Below, one piece after another: positions 25,717 to 37,550 of a stretch of DNA of 64,000 nt. The first letter of the stretch is position 1. Every line of letters begins with the position of its first letter. A model generated the notes under the pieces. The model made no database searches. It saw only the letters and a program-made list of their open reading frames with translations, and was not told the origin of the DNA. The stretch is from positions 434,001 through 498,000 of the forward strand of contig MU385858.1 of NCBI GenBank assembly GCA_022497145.1, given 5' to 3'. This DNA comes from Rostrohypoxylon terebratum. Its lineage: Eukaryota > Ascomycota > Sordariomycetes > Xylariales > Hypoxylaceae. The position numbers were made by a program, and so were the translations under genes.

Positions 25717-26820
25717 TGCTTCACAACTTAGTATCGACCTTACGACTAGCTGGCACAACACTTGGCACCTGGTCTAAAGCTGGCGATATGCTGGAGCGAG
25801 AGAGCAAGCGTCAAGTGTCGTGACGGCAGGCTATGCCTATCCTTTCCTCCTGTGGTGTGTTTTTTCTTCTTCTCTTCCTCTAAGAAGCTTGCTTCACACG
25901 ATTCTTTTATTTCTTTTAATGTACGCCACTGGACGTATAGAAGACCGGGAGGAGGTAGGCAGGTAGGGTTGTAATGGCGTAGAAAAGCGTATGAGGTCTC
26001 GACTTCTTGTCTGAAGGTATGCTTAGATATAATGAGCTGATGAGAGAAGAAGATCATATGAAAGGAATCTGCATGGACATCAACTGCATGAGAAGAGGTG
26101 GTAGTGTAGGGGTGGAAGAAGTTGAGCAAGGAGGAACGCATCAGAAAATTATACCATGAATCGGAGGTGCTAGAGAAAGAAATGTGGAGATACGCTAATT
26201 AGACCTTGAAGTGTCCTCCGGGTGTGGATCTACGTAACCTTATTCAGATGCTGACCTACATCCACATCCAATATCTGAGTATCAAGGGAAGGCACGGAAG
26301 GGCAAGCGCAATGAGCTTGGAATGCAAACCTGAACTTAGTTTTACCTGTGTTGCTCTGTAGCTGGGTACGCACATATCTCCATAGCCAGTCTCACCCACA
26401 ACTCTTACTCAACTGGCTCACCTTTTCGATCTCGATGTCTGTTCAAAAATTACACAACGAATATCCGATATACAGAGCTACCGATTGACTAGAGTCGCAA
26501 ATATTGAACTACCTTACCTATACACGCTTCTGCTCACTTTTTTTTTTCGCCTTCCACATTTGATCTCCGCATGTCTGACAAAGTTTGTTTTTCTTCCGTT
26601 CTCGCATGCGTTGAGAAGAGGGAAGATGTCGATCTCACAGTCCAGATATACAGTAAAAAACCATGTGGTGCTTCCGAGTGATGGCCGAAGTGGTCAACAA
26701 TCAGACAATGCGGCTGTTCGGTAAATAACCGCCCTGGGGCGAAGGACTAAAATCTGGCGGTCTGAACAATTGAAGGTGACGAGTTTGCAGTGGCTTGCTT
26801 CCAAGTTGCCCACCTTGTCC

Positions 26821-26848
26821 ACCTAGGTCCTAGGTCCTAGGGTCCTAG
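26821..26848. repeat. CCTAGGT-type heptamer array
   Basis: Tandem AGGTCCT/CCTAGGT units containing the palindrome CCTAGG. This is one of several related intergenic copies in the window. Confidence 0.85.
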
Positions 26849-29529
26849 CTAGTACTTCATAGTACCCAGCATACAAGATTCAATCAATTTTGGTTGTCAT
26901 TTTCATTTTCATGAATATGGACCGTTTCTCCAGCCGCCTATGCACGGTCGTCACCTTTTTGGTTCCCGCACCTAAAGAAGACCAGATATGCGGAAGTGTC
27001 GCATGTCAAATGGCACAACATCTGGATGCTACTACATAGTACATACCCTGGCGCCGTATAGATACACTCGGGATTGAGCCCAGAACCATACGATCTACTG
27101 TCGACAAAGCACGACCAATCATTTAATACGGATCTCGAGCGACAGTGCGGACAATGTGGGGTTGGTCCCATTGCTATGTCGTACTTGCGGCATCGCTCTG
27201 AACTTTACTCGTTGTGTACGACGTATCAATTCTCCTAAATTTTTCAGCCATTCCCTAATCGAGGCATTGTCAGACACTAACGAAGCTAACGGAGGGGTGC
27301 GAGCTAATCTTCTGTTAGCCTACTTCGTAGCAGTTGCGGATCATTTTCTTCTTCAGAATAGTTCAGAGTAATTTCTGCAGCTACTTTTCTAGATTGTTCT
27401 TGAAATCAAAAGTTTCAACTTCTTAGCCTTCAACCTCCAACAAGTCTTATAATACCGAAGATAACGAAAAGGAGAATCAAGATTATGCAAAGCCATCACA
27501 ATCTTAACCGGGCTAGTTGAACAATTAAGTCATTAGTTTCAAATAAACAAGATATTTGACAAATATAAGTTAACTGATAACTGATACAGCGATAGATAAG
27601 AGGTAATACAGCAAACGTAAAGACCCGACTCTGGAGTCTGTCTAGCGTCTGTTATGATCGCCGGGACGGTTCACGGTCCTACGTGGAGAAACCGACATGT
27701 CAGAAGGTCTTTGAGGCCACAACTAGCGAAAATAGCGAAAGGTCCGTTGTGATGGTCCAAATGCATGACACATATAAATCCTTCTCATACTTTGCGCGTT
27801 GGAACTTGTGGAATTACGTACGCTTTGTACCCTCCACTAGCGCAAGCCAGTAATACGCCAATCTCGGTTCAAATCCGCCACGACCGACACCGGAAATTCT
27901 TCACCTCCTCGGATCCGTACCTAGGCCCTACCTACACATCAATATACCAGCACACCTATCACACACTTTCTCCCTAGACTGCCAGAGCTGTTCACTTGAT
28001 CGAGGGAGTCCATTTGCCGGACCGAAATAACATTGCCGATTCGCTCCAAGCACCATATAAATGGGTCTACCTATGTAAGTGAGCGTGGATTATCAGACTC
28101 CGCTCTATGCTGTAAAGACCGTGCGTATTGAGTTACTAACTATTAGTACATACATAGTTTTGACGCTTGATATTAAGTCTGAATTCCACCAACTTCAGAG
28201 TTGTTTTTATCCGTCTACCCTCCTACTATCTTCAAGGTTCACAAGGGTTTTGATGCCTTATCACACCTATCCAAGCTAGTAACCCTTGTATAACTGCAAT
28301 GCAATGCAGCCCCACCTTCCTGCCGAACCCCGCAACAGTACCAACAGTATTGCATGGGGTTTCTTGCATACGGCTAGTCCTTGAGACTTGAATTCTAGCG
28401 AACCTCCTTCAGTGGCTGTTCCGGGCCGGCTCTCCAAGCTTTAGGTAACTAGCGCAGCATGTCGTTTTCTGGCGCATTATTCCCTTCCAGATATTAGTGG
28501 TTAGAGTTGATAAGACGAAGCACCCTTAGGCACACTCGAGCACTCTTACATCGTCATAATGTAGCTCTTCAGCTCTATTGTGCATATTCAAATCTTTAGT
28601 GGAAGGTTGGCGTTACGTCGAAGGGAAGTTTCACTGCTTTATGCAAACATTTGCGTCATAATATAAATCAACGCAGGCCGTTCTCCCTTTCTGACATTTG
28701 CTGTGTACGATATCTATTATATATGAAGAGCTTATACAGATAGCACATTTGGCTATACGCGCCCCATATCAAGCAAGCAGCATTCTAGCATCTCTTGCCA
28801 TGATAAGTTAGGTATTTGAATACCGATTCTTTGAAAATATAGGGCTTGCATATCAAGGGTCCAGAAAATACCCTATAATACCGCGTGAAAGGACCACGAC
28901 ACGCCTCGCTATCCTTTAGCTAGCCTTATTCATTTATTGCGACCACACCTGAACCGTACGACGCAACCCTCCTCTTTGCTACATACCTACCTAGTATTCA
29001 AATAACGGCCAATCGGTATGTAACCACGCCTTATCCGCGGACACAACATGAAGAATCGCCGAATCATCATCAATATATGTTATATCCAGCAAGGAATTAC
29101 GTTTTCTAATGATATTCGAAAACCTCACACATTGGTGGTGAAGTCGGACGATCGATAAAACGTTACCTTGATTTTGAAAAACATTATTAGGAAACTATTT
29201 GCGAATTATATAATATAGGTATCTTCTCTGATGCCATCTGTCTCTGGCTCTAGTTGTCAATGACACTCAACTGCTAGAGGGATCCCTCCGAGGAACCCCC
29301 TCAGCCGCATTGTAAATCCCGCATGTTACCTAGATGAGTGGGAAGCTGGAGTGGTAGTAGTTGCGACTTGCGACTGGGTTTCTTGCCAAGAACGAGGCTT
29401 TAATATGTCGTACCGTACAGTTCATGCCCTACTAGTACGAATCAATTTCAGCCTGGCAAGTATGTTCTGTGTAAGGACATGGTAGGTGATACTCATGTGA
29501 GCTCCCGAGTGTGTCAAACTGAATCTACT

Positions 29530-29544
29530 ACCTAGGTCCTAGGT
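29530..29544. repeat. CCTAGGT-type heptamer, two units
   Basis: Two adjoining units with the CCTAGG core, flanked by ACTA/TAC words as at other copies. Confidence 0.75.
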
Positions 29545-29761
29545 ACGATCATTAGCAGGTTCCATCTTCGCTGGAGCTGTAGTAAGTACTGGGACATGTG
29601 ATTCGGAGAGACCTTATCTAGGTAGATATTAACAAATACAATATTATGCCTATCAATGTTTTGGATGAAGATTGAGCTCATCGGGTTTTTAATTACTTGT
29701 GTGTTGAGGAAACAGTAGGTATGTTGCAGTTATAGTTGAGTGCTTACAAGGTTAGGTACAA

Positions 29762-29799
29762 TACCTAGGACCTGGGACCTAGGACCTAGGTCCTAGGTA
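29762..29799. repeat. CCTAGG inverted/tandem heptamer array
   Basis: About five heptamer units that switch orientation (AGGACCT then AGGTCCT), so the block is largely self-complementary and could fold into a hairpin. Confidence 0.85.
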
Positions 29800-30217
29800 T
29801 GAATTGATGCCATATTTTTCAATTTCATGTGTGAACATATCTACATTTTTAACTGCATTACCATCACTAAATCGCAACGTTCAGATGCGTCTTGAAAATT
29901 AGATAATAGACACGTTTTTTTATTTTCCAAAATTTCTCCAGAGTGCTCATATGAGCTCATATATCCTTGTCTAGCCGTAGGTACATATGTCATAGCCCGT
30001 AGACATAAAGGAAGGAACTATTTTATGAGGTCCTACTCCCCCATTACGGATTACCCCACCCCGGTATTATCCCTTAACTCTTCAGACTTCAGTCATCAAC
30101 TTTGATTCTATTCTTCTTTTTCCACATAAATGTCCAAATTTATGCGCAACGCGAAGCTTCAAAAAATCTCTCCAGTTCATCAAAGGAAACGCCTAAAAGC
30201 TGCGATAATCGATTTTT

Positions 30218-32077
30218 TTACTCGTCGAGCGAGATCTCGGAACGGTCCGGGCTTAGCGGCGTGCGCTCGTCCTTGGCTAGGCGGATGAAGCTCGGTGTCG
30301 CTTTCTTCTTAGAAGCCTCACTTTTCTCTTTAATCTGTTTTGTATATTTACCTTCTTCCGGGGGTCCTGGTTTATGGACCGGCTTCTTCTTGTTTCTAAT
30401 ACTCATTCTAAAGTCGATGTTGACATTGGGTTTCCGTCGCGGCGGTTTGGGAAACATCTCGATTCTGGGGGATTCGGGGAAAGGGGAGCCGGGTTCTATC
30501 ATTTCATCTTGTGTTGTAGTTGCTGTCCCGATATGAGATGTCTCGGTCGTCTTGGCTGGCGTTATGATCGGGGACGGTTGGAGTGGGGAAAGAGGCCTAG
30601 CCTCCTCGATTACGTCGTCGGTGGCGATCGGTAGGTCGAGATCGGGACACAGACAACCATCATACTGCGGTATTCGAAACCGCGCTCCTAGCAACCGATT
30701 CCATATCCAGCCCTGGCCGGAGCAATGGAAGTCCGATATAGCAGCTGTTGCATGGTGTCCACTTGCGACGACCTGCTCGCTTATACTCAAATCTTTAACA
30801 GCCAACTCAAGTGTTCGAGGCTGTATTAGACTTCCCAGAGTATCGCTCTGAGCCTCTAGCCAACACTTGTCGGTAAATAGACGGCCTATGCTATGGGAAT
30901 ATTAATATCCGGTCTTGAAAGGTTAAGGCAAACATGTATAGAACTTACTAGTCAACAGGTATCGAGTAGTGGACGCGGTGCTTAGGCCGCAACCGATGCA
31001 AATCCCAAGTAAGCATCTGTCTCCACGCCACGCCTTCAGAAAAGTCTAGTTTGTTTCGCAGCCGAGAGAAGTCTTTGATCGGTACGGGCACCCAGCCGCC
31101 AAATATGGAGGCGATAAAGCTATCTCCCAGTTCCATCTGTAGGTCTGCGCCATAGTATGGCTCGTGTAGGTCTCGCGTGAGAGCGCGGCTGTCTTTCCAG
31201 TAGACGGCATGTCCGAGTCTGGAGTCATCAATGTTATCAGCGCCAAAGTTTTTGGGAAACAAAAGGGAGTGGGAATATTTACTTACTCATGCAGCAAGGT
31301 GATAGCTGCCATGAAAGATGTTAAAAGGTAGTCCTCACTGTCTTCTTTCCCTTGGAGTCTCAATTCGGCCAATCGCTTCGGAAACTCCGCAGTCACCAAG
31401 ATCGTCTGATTCCGCCAACCATCCTTTGACTTCTTATCCCACTCTTGTATCGTTTCGTACTCATCGATTTCATCAAGAGGTAGACCATCCCGAGGATGGC
31501 GACAGGTGTACCCAACCCGACCCTTTTCGCTGAACATATCCTCATCAAGCTGCCACGTTAGGGATCTCGCCATTTTGCCTGTCATTTGTTTTTCCGCAGC
31601 ACTTATCCATTCCCCTTTGACTTCCTCTGACGCCCATTTTGCGCGGTGGTGTCGTACGATAGACTGTGGCACAACCTCGCCATCACACCTGGGGCTAGCA
31701 GCGGAGTGTGTGAAGCTACACCTACAACTTGGTTTCTGACCGGTGTAGTCCTCCGCAAACACGTCGTGGGCGAGGAAGTCTGAGATCCAAGGTAGGCCTG
31801 CAGCAACCAACATCCGGCTCGCAAGTAGCAGCGGTTGTTGCAGCTCCTTATGCAGCTTCGGGTCCGCGCTTATCCAGTTCGCAAAAACATGGTGAACCTT
31901 GCCTTGTAGGTTGGGCTCCAGCGGCTCTGTAATTCCTATCGCGCCGTATTTTCGAAGCTCCTCTTTATCCCACCTCTTTGACGTTCCGCCTGGCTGCGAC
32001 GATATATAACTATGCTGAGAGCTGCCGGTACTTTGAGGCGTTAACCTCTTCGTCGTCGCCGTCTCCATTAGTAACAA
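30218..32077 (-). CDS. conserved fungal HExxH zincin-like protein of unknown function
   Basis: Exons: 32077-31287, 31218-30949 and 30890-30218; introns 68 and 58 bp (GTAAGT donors). The product is 577 residues. Splicing joins ...LLHE to LGHAVYW, creating HELGH at residues 263-267, the zinc-binding and catalytic signature of zincin metallopeptidases. A Glu in DLQMELGDSF (about residue 293) is a plausible third ligand, as in gluzincins; this is inference. A Cys cluster near CRCSF in exon 1 and a Pro/Lys-rich, probably disordered C-terminal tail (last 150 residues) flank the core. There is no signal peptide or membrane span. I do not recognise a named family, so peptidase activity is only suggested. 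The second in-frame Met (residue 4) is an alternative start. Confidence 0.75.
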
Positions 32078-32435
32078 GGTATATAATGGGTATGCACCAA
32101 ATACCTAAACCTCCAAACCATGAATGAACACAAGGAGAAAAAATTCCATGCCCGAATAAATAAACTCCCCATTTTGAAAACGTTCTTGAAAGAAGTCATT
32201 GAGTTAGCGAATTCTCCTAAAAGAGAGTGTCATTCCAGCCGAGGCAGTCAGGGAGGGGTTCAGGAATGGGGGTATGTTATGCCCCTTGATCTATTCAATC
32301 AATTGTCTATCCCTTCTTCTTTGTCTACCGCGACAAAGCTAACTAACCTGCATACCTCGAGAAAAAAATGGCTTTTCAATAACCCATTGACGTCAGTTTG
32401 TAGATAGTTCGACTCGCATACCTCGCGTCTGTCCC
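32078..32435. other. short intergenic region
   Basis: About 360 bp between the stop of the inositol monophosphatase gene and the start of the zincin-like gene, both on the minus strand. It serves as the zincin promoter. No repeat or RNA gene is seen. Confidence 0.5.
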
Positions 32436-33480
32436 TTAACTCTCGTACTCCATCCTCCTCTCACCAATAACGCCCCAAAACTCTTGCACGAGTTCTCTCT
32501 GCCCAGCCGGCGCACCGCGCACCGCGAGATACTTACGCGAATCGATCTTCGGGGACCAATCGTCGGGGTTTCCGCTCGCCATGATACCGCCCGCTTCATT
32601 CAGTATCGTCCAACCCGCGCACACATCCCAAGCCCAGCACCCACCTTCCCAGTACACATCCAGCTGTCCCGCCGCAACCGCGCACAGGTTCAGTGCCGCA
32701 CTACCTAAGCTACGGATAGAATGCACCATGGCGCCACCGGTCTCCTTGCTTGCGCATAACTTCTTGAAGACCTCCGTCTTGACCTCGTAGTTAACACCAT
32801 CCCTAGCACTTCCCCACTCCGCAGCAACAAGACACGTATCCAAGCTCCCCAACGGCGCGGGGTTCTTCGACAGCGGCAGCTTGCTCACGCGTCCCTTGCC
32901 CCCTTCGAGCCCCCACGCGGCACCCAGCGTCAGGAATGCGCCTTGTCCGCGGATGGCCGTGTACAGCTTGTCCTGGTACGGGTTATACACGACGCCAATA
33001 GTAGGTTTGCGATCGAGCGCGAAGCCGAGCGAGATGCAGGCTTCGGGCAGGCCGTGGACGAAGTTCGTCGTGCCGTCGATCGGGTCGACGATGAAGGTCG
33101 GCGCCGCCGTCACTTGTACGCCGGGTTTGTACGTCTCCTCGCCGATGAACTCGAAGGTGGGGTAGGCTTTGGAGAGACGCGATGACACGAGGGCTTCTAC
33201 TGCTTTGTCGGTTTCGGTTACGATGTCTGCGGCTGTAGGTGGGTAGGTAATTTAGTAAGTTTTGCGTTAGGAGTTATGAGCTATGAGTTAAATAACAAAA
33301 TGACTTCTATTTTCTAAGGAAAGATTATGGATAGGCTATTAGAGAGGGGCAATCGATCATACAGTTCAGCTTCGTTCCCTGAGCGATGTCCGTCGGGTTC
33401 GCGGACAGGATCATGCGGCCAGCCTCACGGGCTACCGTTACCAGAGTGTCTTGAATCTCTTGGAAGTTAAGGTCTGTCAT
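32436..33480 (-). CDS. inositol monophosphatase family protein
   Basis: Mg-dependent, Li-sensitive phosphatase that hydrolyses inositol monophosphates (or related sugar phosphates) in the cytosol. Exons 33480-33363 and 33232-32436, with a 130-bp intron (GTATGA donor, ACAG acceptor). The product is 304 residues, near the family norm of 270-310. The metal-binding residues are all present: GEET (Glu 71/72), DPIDGTTN (Asp 89 and Asp 92) and the C-terminal WAWDVCAG (Asp 242). The first exon supplies the helical start MTDLNFQEIQ; the join gives SADIVTETD, the first conserved block. It is head-to-head with the ribokinase gene, 642 bp apart. A quinate-cluster-type (QutG/QA-X) role is possible but no other quinate gene is nearby. 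Confidence 0.93.
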
Positions 33481-34122
33481 GACTTTGGTATTATAACCTC
33501 AATAGGTATTACGGTGGGTTGAATTGAGAGAAGAGACATTTCGAAACTTTACAAACAGCTCAACTATTCAGGTAAAGTGTAAGAGTTATTTAGGTGGGGT
33601 AACGCTTGTGGGGATTGACGACATCTATTCGATTTTGACTGCATATGGGCGAGCAGGGGTATATTATTGGTTTATAATTTTTGTCAGTATAGTTACATGT
33701 ATCAAGAATTGACTCATTGAATTCAAATTTGAATATCTATATATTGTTTGCTTATAGAAATAGAGGATCCTAATGAGAGATATACATTTGGTTAGTAACG
33801 CTGGATATTCCCGCTATGTATTGTTCGTCCCAACCTTATGCTCCAGGGCTCTTTCCAGCTAGTAGGTTCGAAGCCCCGGCACTAGCTGCTGTGGGGTCCG
33901 ACCGGCTCCGCTACAATTCTGACGTTTAGCGGTCGCTTCGTTTGCCGAGCTGAAGGAACGACCGTCTTCATCCGTCCAACTATCTCAAAATATTTCACTT
34001 CCGATACTACTAGACAAGGATTTCGTAGGGATAAACCAGATAGAAACGCGGATTCCATTACTCTTTTTTTTTCTTTGTAAACTAAGCCGTTCTCCTCCGC
34101 CCCGGATTCCCCCACTTCAACC
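33481..34122. promoter_or_regulatory. shared upstream region of divergent IMPase and ribokinase genes
   Basis: 642 bp between two start codons on opposite strands. The left half is AT-rich (33540-33780), and the right half near 34060-34122 has a T tract then CT-rich sequence before the ATG. An inverted repeat, GCTAGT...ACTAGC, lies at 33858-33886. A bidirectional promoter is inferred from geometry only. Confidence 0.45.
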
Positions 34123-35109
34123 ATGGCACCCCCCAAACCCCTTATCACGGTCCTAGGCTCTCTAAACATGGACCTAGTCTCCTACGTCCCGCACCACCCG
34201 CTCCCAGGAGAAACGCTGACATCGACGCGGTTCGCCATATCCCCTGGCGGCAAAGGCGCCAACCAAGCGGTAGCCTGCGCCAAGCTATCCCGGTCCAAGC
34301 CCACCTCCCCGTCCGCAACGGCCACGGCCGCGGACCCAACCGCCACGGCCGAGATCCGGATGCTCGGCGCCGTGGGCCGGGACACCTACGGCTCGCAGCT
34401 GCAGACGAACCTGTCCGCGCACGGCGTCGACACCTCGGGTATCTTGACGCCCGCCGACACCAAGACCGGGCTGGCCATCATCATCGTCGACGAGCCGACG
34501 GGGCAGAACCGCATCGTGCTGTCCCCGGAAGCCAACCACTCGCTCCACGCATCGCAATTCAGCACCCCGGCCTCCCTCGGCACCCCCCTCCCCAGCCTCC
34601 TGATCATGCAACTCGAGATCCCCCTCCCCACCGTCCTCGCAGCCCTCAACTCCGCGCGCGAGTCCGCCGTCCCGGTCCTCCTGAACCCGGCGCCCGCGCA
34701 AGCGCTCCCAGCTTCCGCCTACGAGGGACTAGCGCACTTAGTCGTCAACGAGACGGAAGCCGCGATCCTAGGCGGAGTCTCCGAATCGGACCTGGACACG
34801 CCCGCCGGGCTTGAGGCGGTAGGGAAGACCTTCCTAGGGCGCGGCGTGCAAAACGTCATCGTCACGCTCGGCGGCCGCGGCGTATTCTACATGAACGCCT
34901 CGGGCGCTAAGGGGTTAGTTCCGGCCGAGAAAGCGAAAGTCGTCGATACCACGGCCGCGGGAGATACTTTTGTAGGTATGTACGCGCTAGATGTAGTTTC
35001 CGGCAACTTCGATATAGAGGAAGCCGTCAAGAAGGCGAATCGGGCATCAGCGAAGACGGTAGAGAGGTTAGGAGCACAGGACTCGATACCTTGGAGGGAT
35101 GAGCTATAG
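34123..35109 (+). CDS. RBK1: ribokinase (PfkB family)
   Basis: ATP-dependent phosphorylation of D-ribose to ribose 5-phosphate. Single exon, 328 residues. The N-terminal PfkB signature SPGGKGANQA (41-49), the VNETE motif (208-212) and the C-terminal signature DTTAAGDTF (275-283, catalytic Asp 281) are all intact. A low-complexity Ser/Thr/Ala/Pro stretch at about 58-77 expands the loop after the ribose-binding segment. The gene is markedly GC-rich compared with its surroundings (34300-34700 is mostly G/C, with C at third positions). The start ATG sits directly before the conserved ITVLGSLNMD strand. Confidence 0.95.
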   Translation: MAPPKPLITVLGSLNMDLVSYVPHHPLPGETLTSTRFAISPGGKGANQAVACAKLSRSKPTSPSATATAADPTATAEIRMLGAVGRDTYGSQLQTNLSAHGVDTSGILTPADTKTGLAIIIVDEPTGQNRIVLSPEANHSLHASQFSTPASLGTPLPSLLIMQLEIPLPTVLAALNSARESAVPVLLNPAPAQALPASAYEGLAHLVVNETEAAILGGVSESDLDTPAGLEAVGKTFLGRGVQNVIVTLGGRGVFYMNASGAKGLVPAEKAKVVDTTAAGDTFVGMYALDVVSGNFDIEEAVKKANRASAKTVERLGAQDSIPWRDEL

Positions 35110-35301
35110 CATGTTACAACATATTGGGTTCCTGAACAAAAAGGTCGGGGACTGAATAAAATAGTGTAGAAAAGGAGGGAATTTTAATTGCTATAGAAAA
35201 CAAAGCCCATTGATTACCGTTATGAGACTACCTTAAGACGACTTAAACAATACTGTTGCTCAGTCTACGTAGGTTTGAGTTTACCCACTTCACTTAACCG
35301 A

Positions 35302-37550
35302 CTACCACCAACTCCCCAAACTCCAACGTCCTTCCCGCTTTCGACTATCAAAATGTGGTCCCCGCCCCCCGGATGGGCTTGGAGACCCCGGAGAAACACT
35401 GTTCTCCTTGCCTTCCGGCGTTGATCCTGCAACCGATGGCACCAAGCTTTTCAAGCTATCAGCGCCTATAGACCTCCGATTGCGCACTGCTGTCTCCCGT
35501 ATCAACTCTCGTTGCCGCAGGACCTCTGACTTGGACTCCGGTCGTTTTGATCCCGACCGAGACGTTGGGCCGGGATTAGGCGCGTCAACGAACGTCGTGG
35601 CTGCGGGAAGTCGGTTGGCCTTGCTCACATGAAAAGCCGGGCGGTTGCCTGAAGACGTCCTGCGTAGCTCCGTCCAGATTTTTCTGGCCGGGTCCGGGGT
35701 TTTCTCCGGGGGCAACTGCCTGAGACTAGCCTGCCGTTGGGGTACAGGAGGCGCTCTTCCCGTCCGGTCAAGCTTGATATTATTATCGATTCCACCAGTT
35801 TGGGGAAGTCCCATACCAGTCGCCGACCTTAGTATATCGCAAGTATTACGCCGGCTCGACATAATTTTATGCATGACTTCACTAGCCCGAGACGGGCCCC
35901 AATGAGAGGCGATAATCGCAAATAAGGGGTTAGAGATACGGGTCTGTCTTGGAGACCACGCAGAAGTTGTATTGTATCGCTTAATAGTCCCTGTAGCAGT
36001 TGTCTCTAGTCGAGTCTGATGGTTGATGACGCCATCGTCAAGGAGACTCTTTTTAAACGCTGGGAAACCCGAATGGCAATATTTGACTCGGACATGGACG
36101 TATCTGGTTTGGACATCCCCAAGTTCGAGTTCGAGATCAGCGATAAGATTGTCCGGGGTTTGTTTGAATGTTCTGGATTTTTGAGATTTCGCGGTTCCTG
36201 GCTGAATGCAAGCCAGTATAAGGAGGTTAGAACCAGGAGTAATTGTCCTATGCATTGATATGAGCTCAAATAGTTGGGAGTAGGTAAAGACAACATTACC
36301 TTATTAGGGTGTCACCTATTAGGTCAACGACACTGCCTTCGGCTGCTGGTAAAATGTCTACCCTTACATTATATAGATATCCATATCTTGACAATCCGTT
36401 GTCACCATGGTGAGCGGGTAGAAATGGAACTTGGTCATCAGTAGAATATACTGGGTCGTAGGTTGAGTTGCTGGTGCGAGGATGAAATAATTGACCAGAG
36501 ATCTCAATAGCTGTCCAGACTTTTGACAACCCGTCATCCAGGGTTTTTGACTCAGGCGTAATTGAAATATGCGGAATGAGCATGTATGGATCAGGAGCAA
36601 GATCTGATGTCTGGATATCTACCAAAGTGTTACCGCTACATAAACGGTGTGTTGGGAACTCTTCGAAGGACGTTAGTTCTGAATACCCGGAGGCCGAAGA
36701 CTGCTCCCATGAGGTAGTTGTCATGGGCTTGCCAGAAGATTTGAATATCGACTCATCCGAAGAATCACGCAAAGCTCGTGAGTCATGTCGACGAGTTGTT
36801 TTAGAAGATGATCCTCTACGGGTAGATAATGAACGTAGCTTCGTGAGAATCGTAGGAGATAATGAGCGCCCGACCTGCATGCTCGACGAGCGGCGACACA
36901 CTGGAAGTTTTCTGGGCTTAGGGGTTATATGATCCCAGATATCACTTGAGACTAGGTAAGCATTTTGTTAGTGGGGGCTCCAAAATTCTCGTTACGACCT
37001 AAATAGTTCACCTGAATTCCTAGAAACATCTCTTGATTGTGCCCTGGAACTGTGGCCAGAAATTGAGCCATCAATGTTGCTCTGAATTCTTTTTACGTTT
37101 GTCTGTCTCTGTGATTTCCGGTTCTTCACTACCGTCAATGGCTGGTCGGGACCGCTTTCAAAACTTTCGTTACTAATTACCCTCGGGCTTCTAAGGATTT
37201 GCATTGATTTCCCCTTCTTGATTACGCGCAACGGTGAGGGGATATCCGTGCTTGATGACTGGCGCTCTCGCATGACGAACGGGTGGGGGAGGTGTAAGGT
37301 TCGGAGTGGACTTGTCCCCGGCTTGGCCGATGAAATTGCTCTCGATGGTTGTAAAGCTGCTTGCTGCAGGATCTGGGGAGTTGACCAGAGTCTGGTGTAT
37401 ATGTTCTTGATGCCGCAACTGAAGACAGGCGCCGAGGGTGGGAAAGAGGTCAAACCCTTTCAAGATTATCCCAGCAATACCTAGGACTAGAATAGTAGGA
37501 ATCAGAGCAATGGCGCAGATGATACCTGGGTGAAGAGGTTGTTCGGACAT
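35302..37550 (-). CDS. single-pass membrane-anchored hypothetical protein (frame junction unresolved in exon 1)
   Basis: A conserved-looking fungal protein of unknown function. Exons 36951-36300 and 36247-35302 are well supported (introns 37011-36952 with CACTAAC branch, and 36299-36248). The first exon starts at 37550 with MSEQPLHP and a clear membrane segment (about residues 9-31). That frame stops at 37191-37193, while the frame that splices into exon 2 is one base offset and open from about 37455 to 37012. A third intron of length 1 mod 3 (for example a weak GTCAAC donor near 37385) or an indel must join them. Downstream parts: Ser/Arg-rich region, a WTAIEISGQL...YGYLYNVRVDILP beta-rich domain, ELGDVQTRYVHVRVKY, then a disordered basic tail ending SLGSWW. 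Expected size is about 650-690 residues. It is in tandem with the FTS-like gene. Confidence 0.7.

Larger units (their letters stand above)
25717..30217. other. long intergenic tract
   Basis: About 4.5 kb without a supportable gene. It contains CCTAGG-type repeats at 26821-26848, 29530-29544 and 29762-29799. All open frames are below about 135 codons and lack motifs. No tRNA with a complete cloverleaf was found; a GGTTCAAATCC word near 27867 lacks the pairing arms. Confidence 0.5.

Noticed and set aside
27841..27900. tRNA-like B box (GGTTCAAATCC)
   Set aside because: The T-arm and acceptor stems do not pair and there is no matching A box at the right distance.
33855..33890. tRNA-like GGTTCGAAGCC word
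   Set aside because: It sits in a simple inverted repeat (GCTAGT/ACTAGC) without a cloverleaf.
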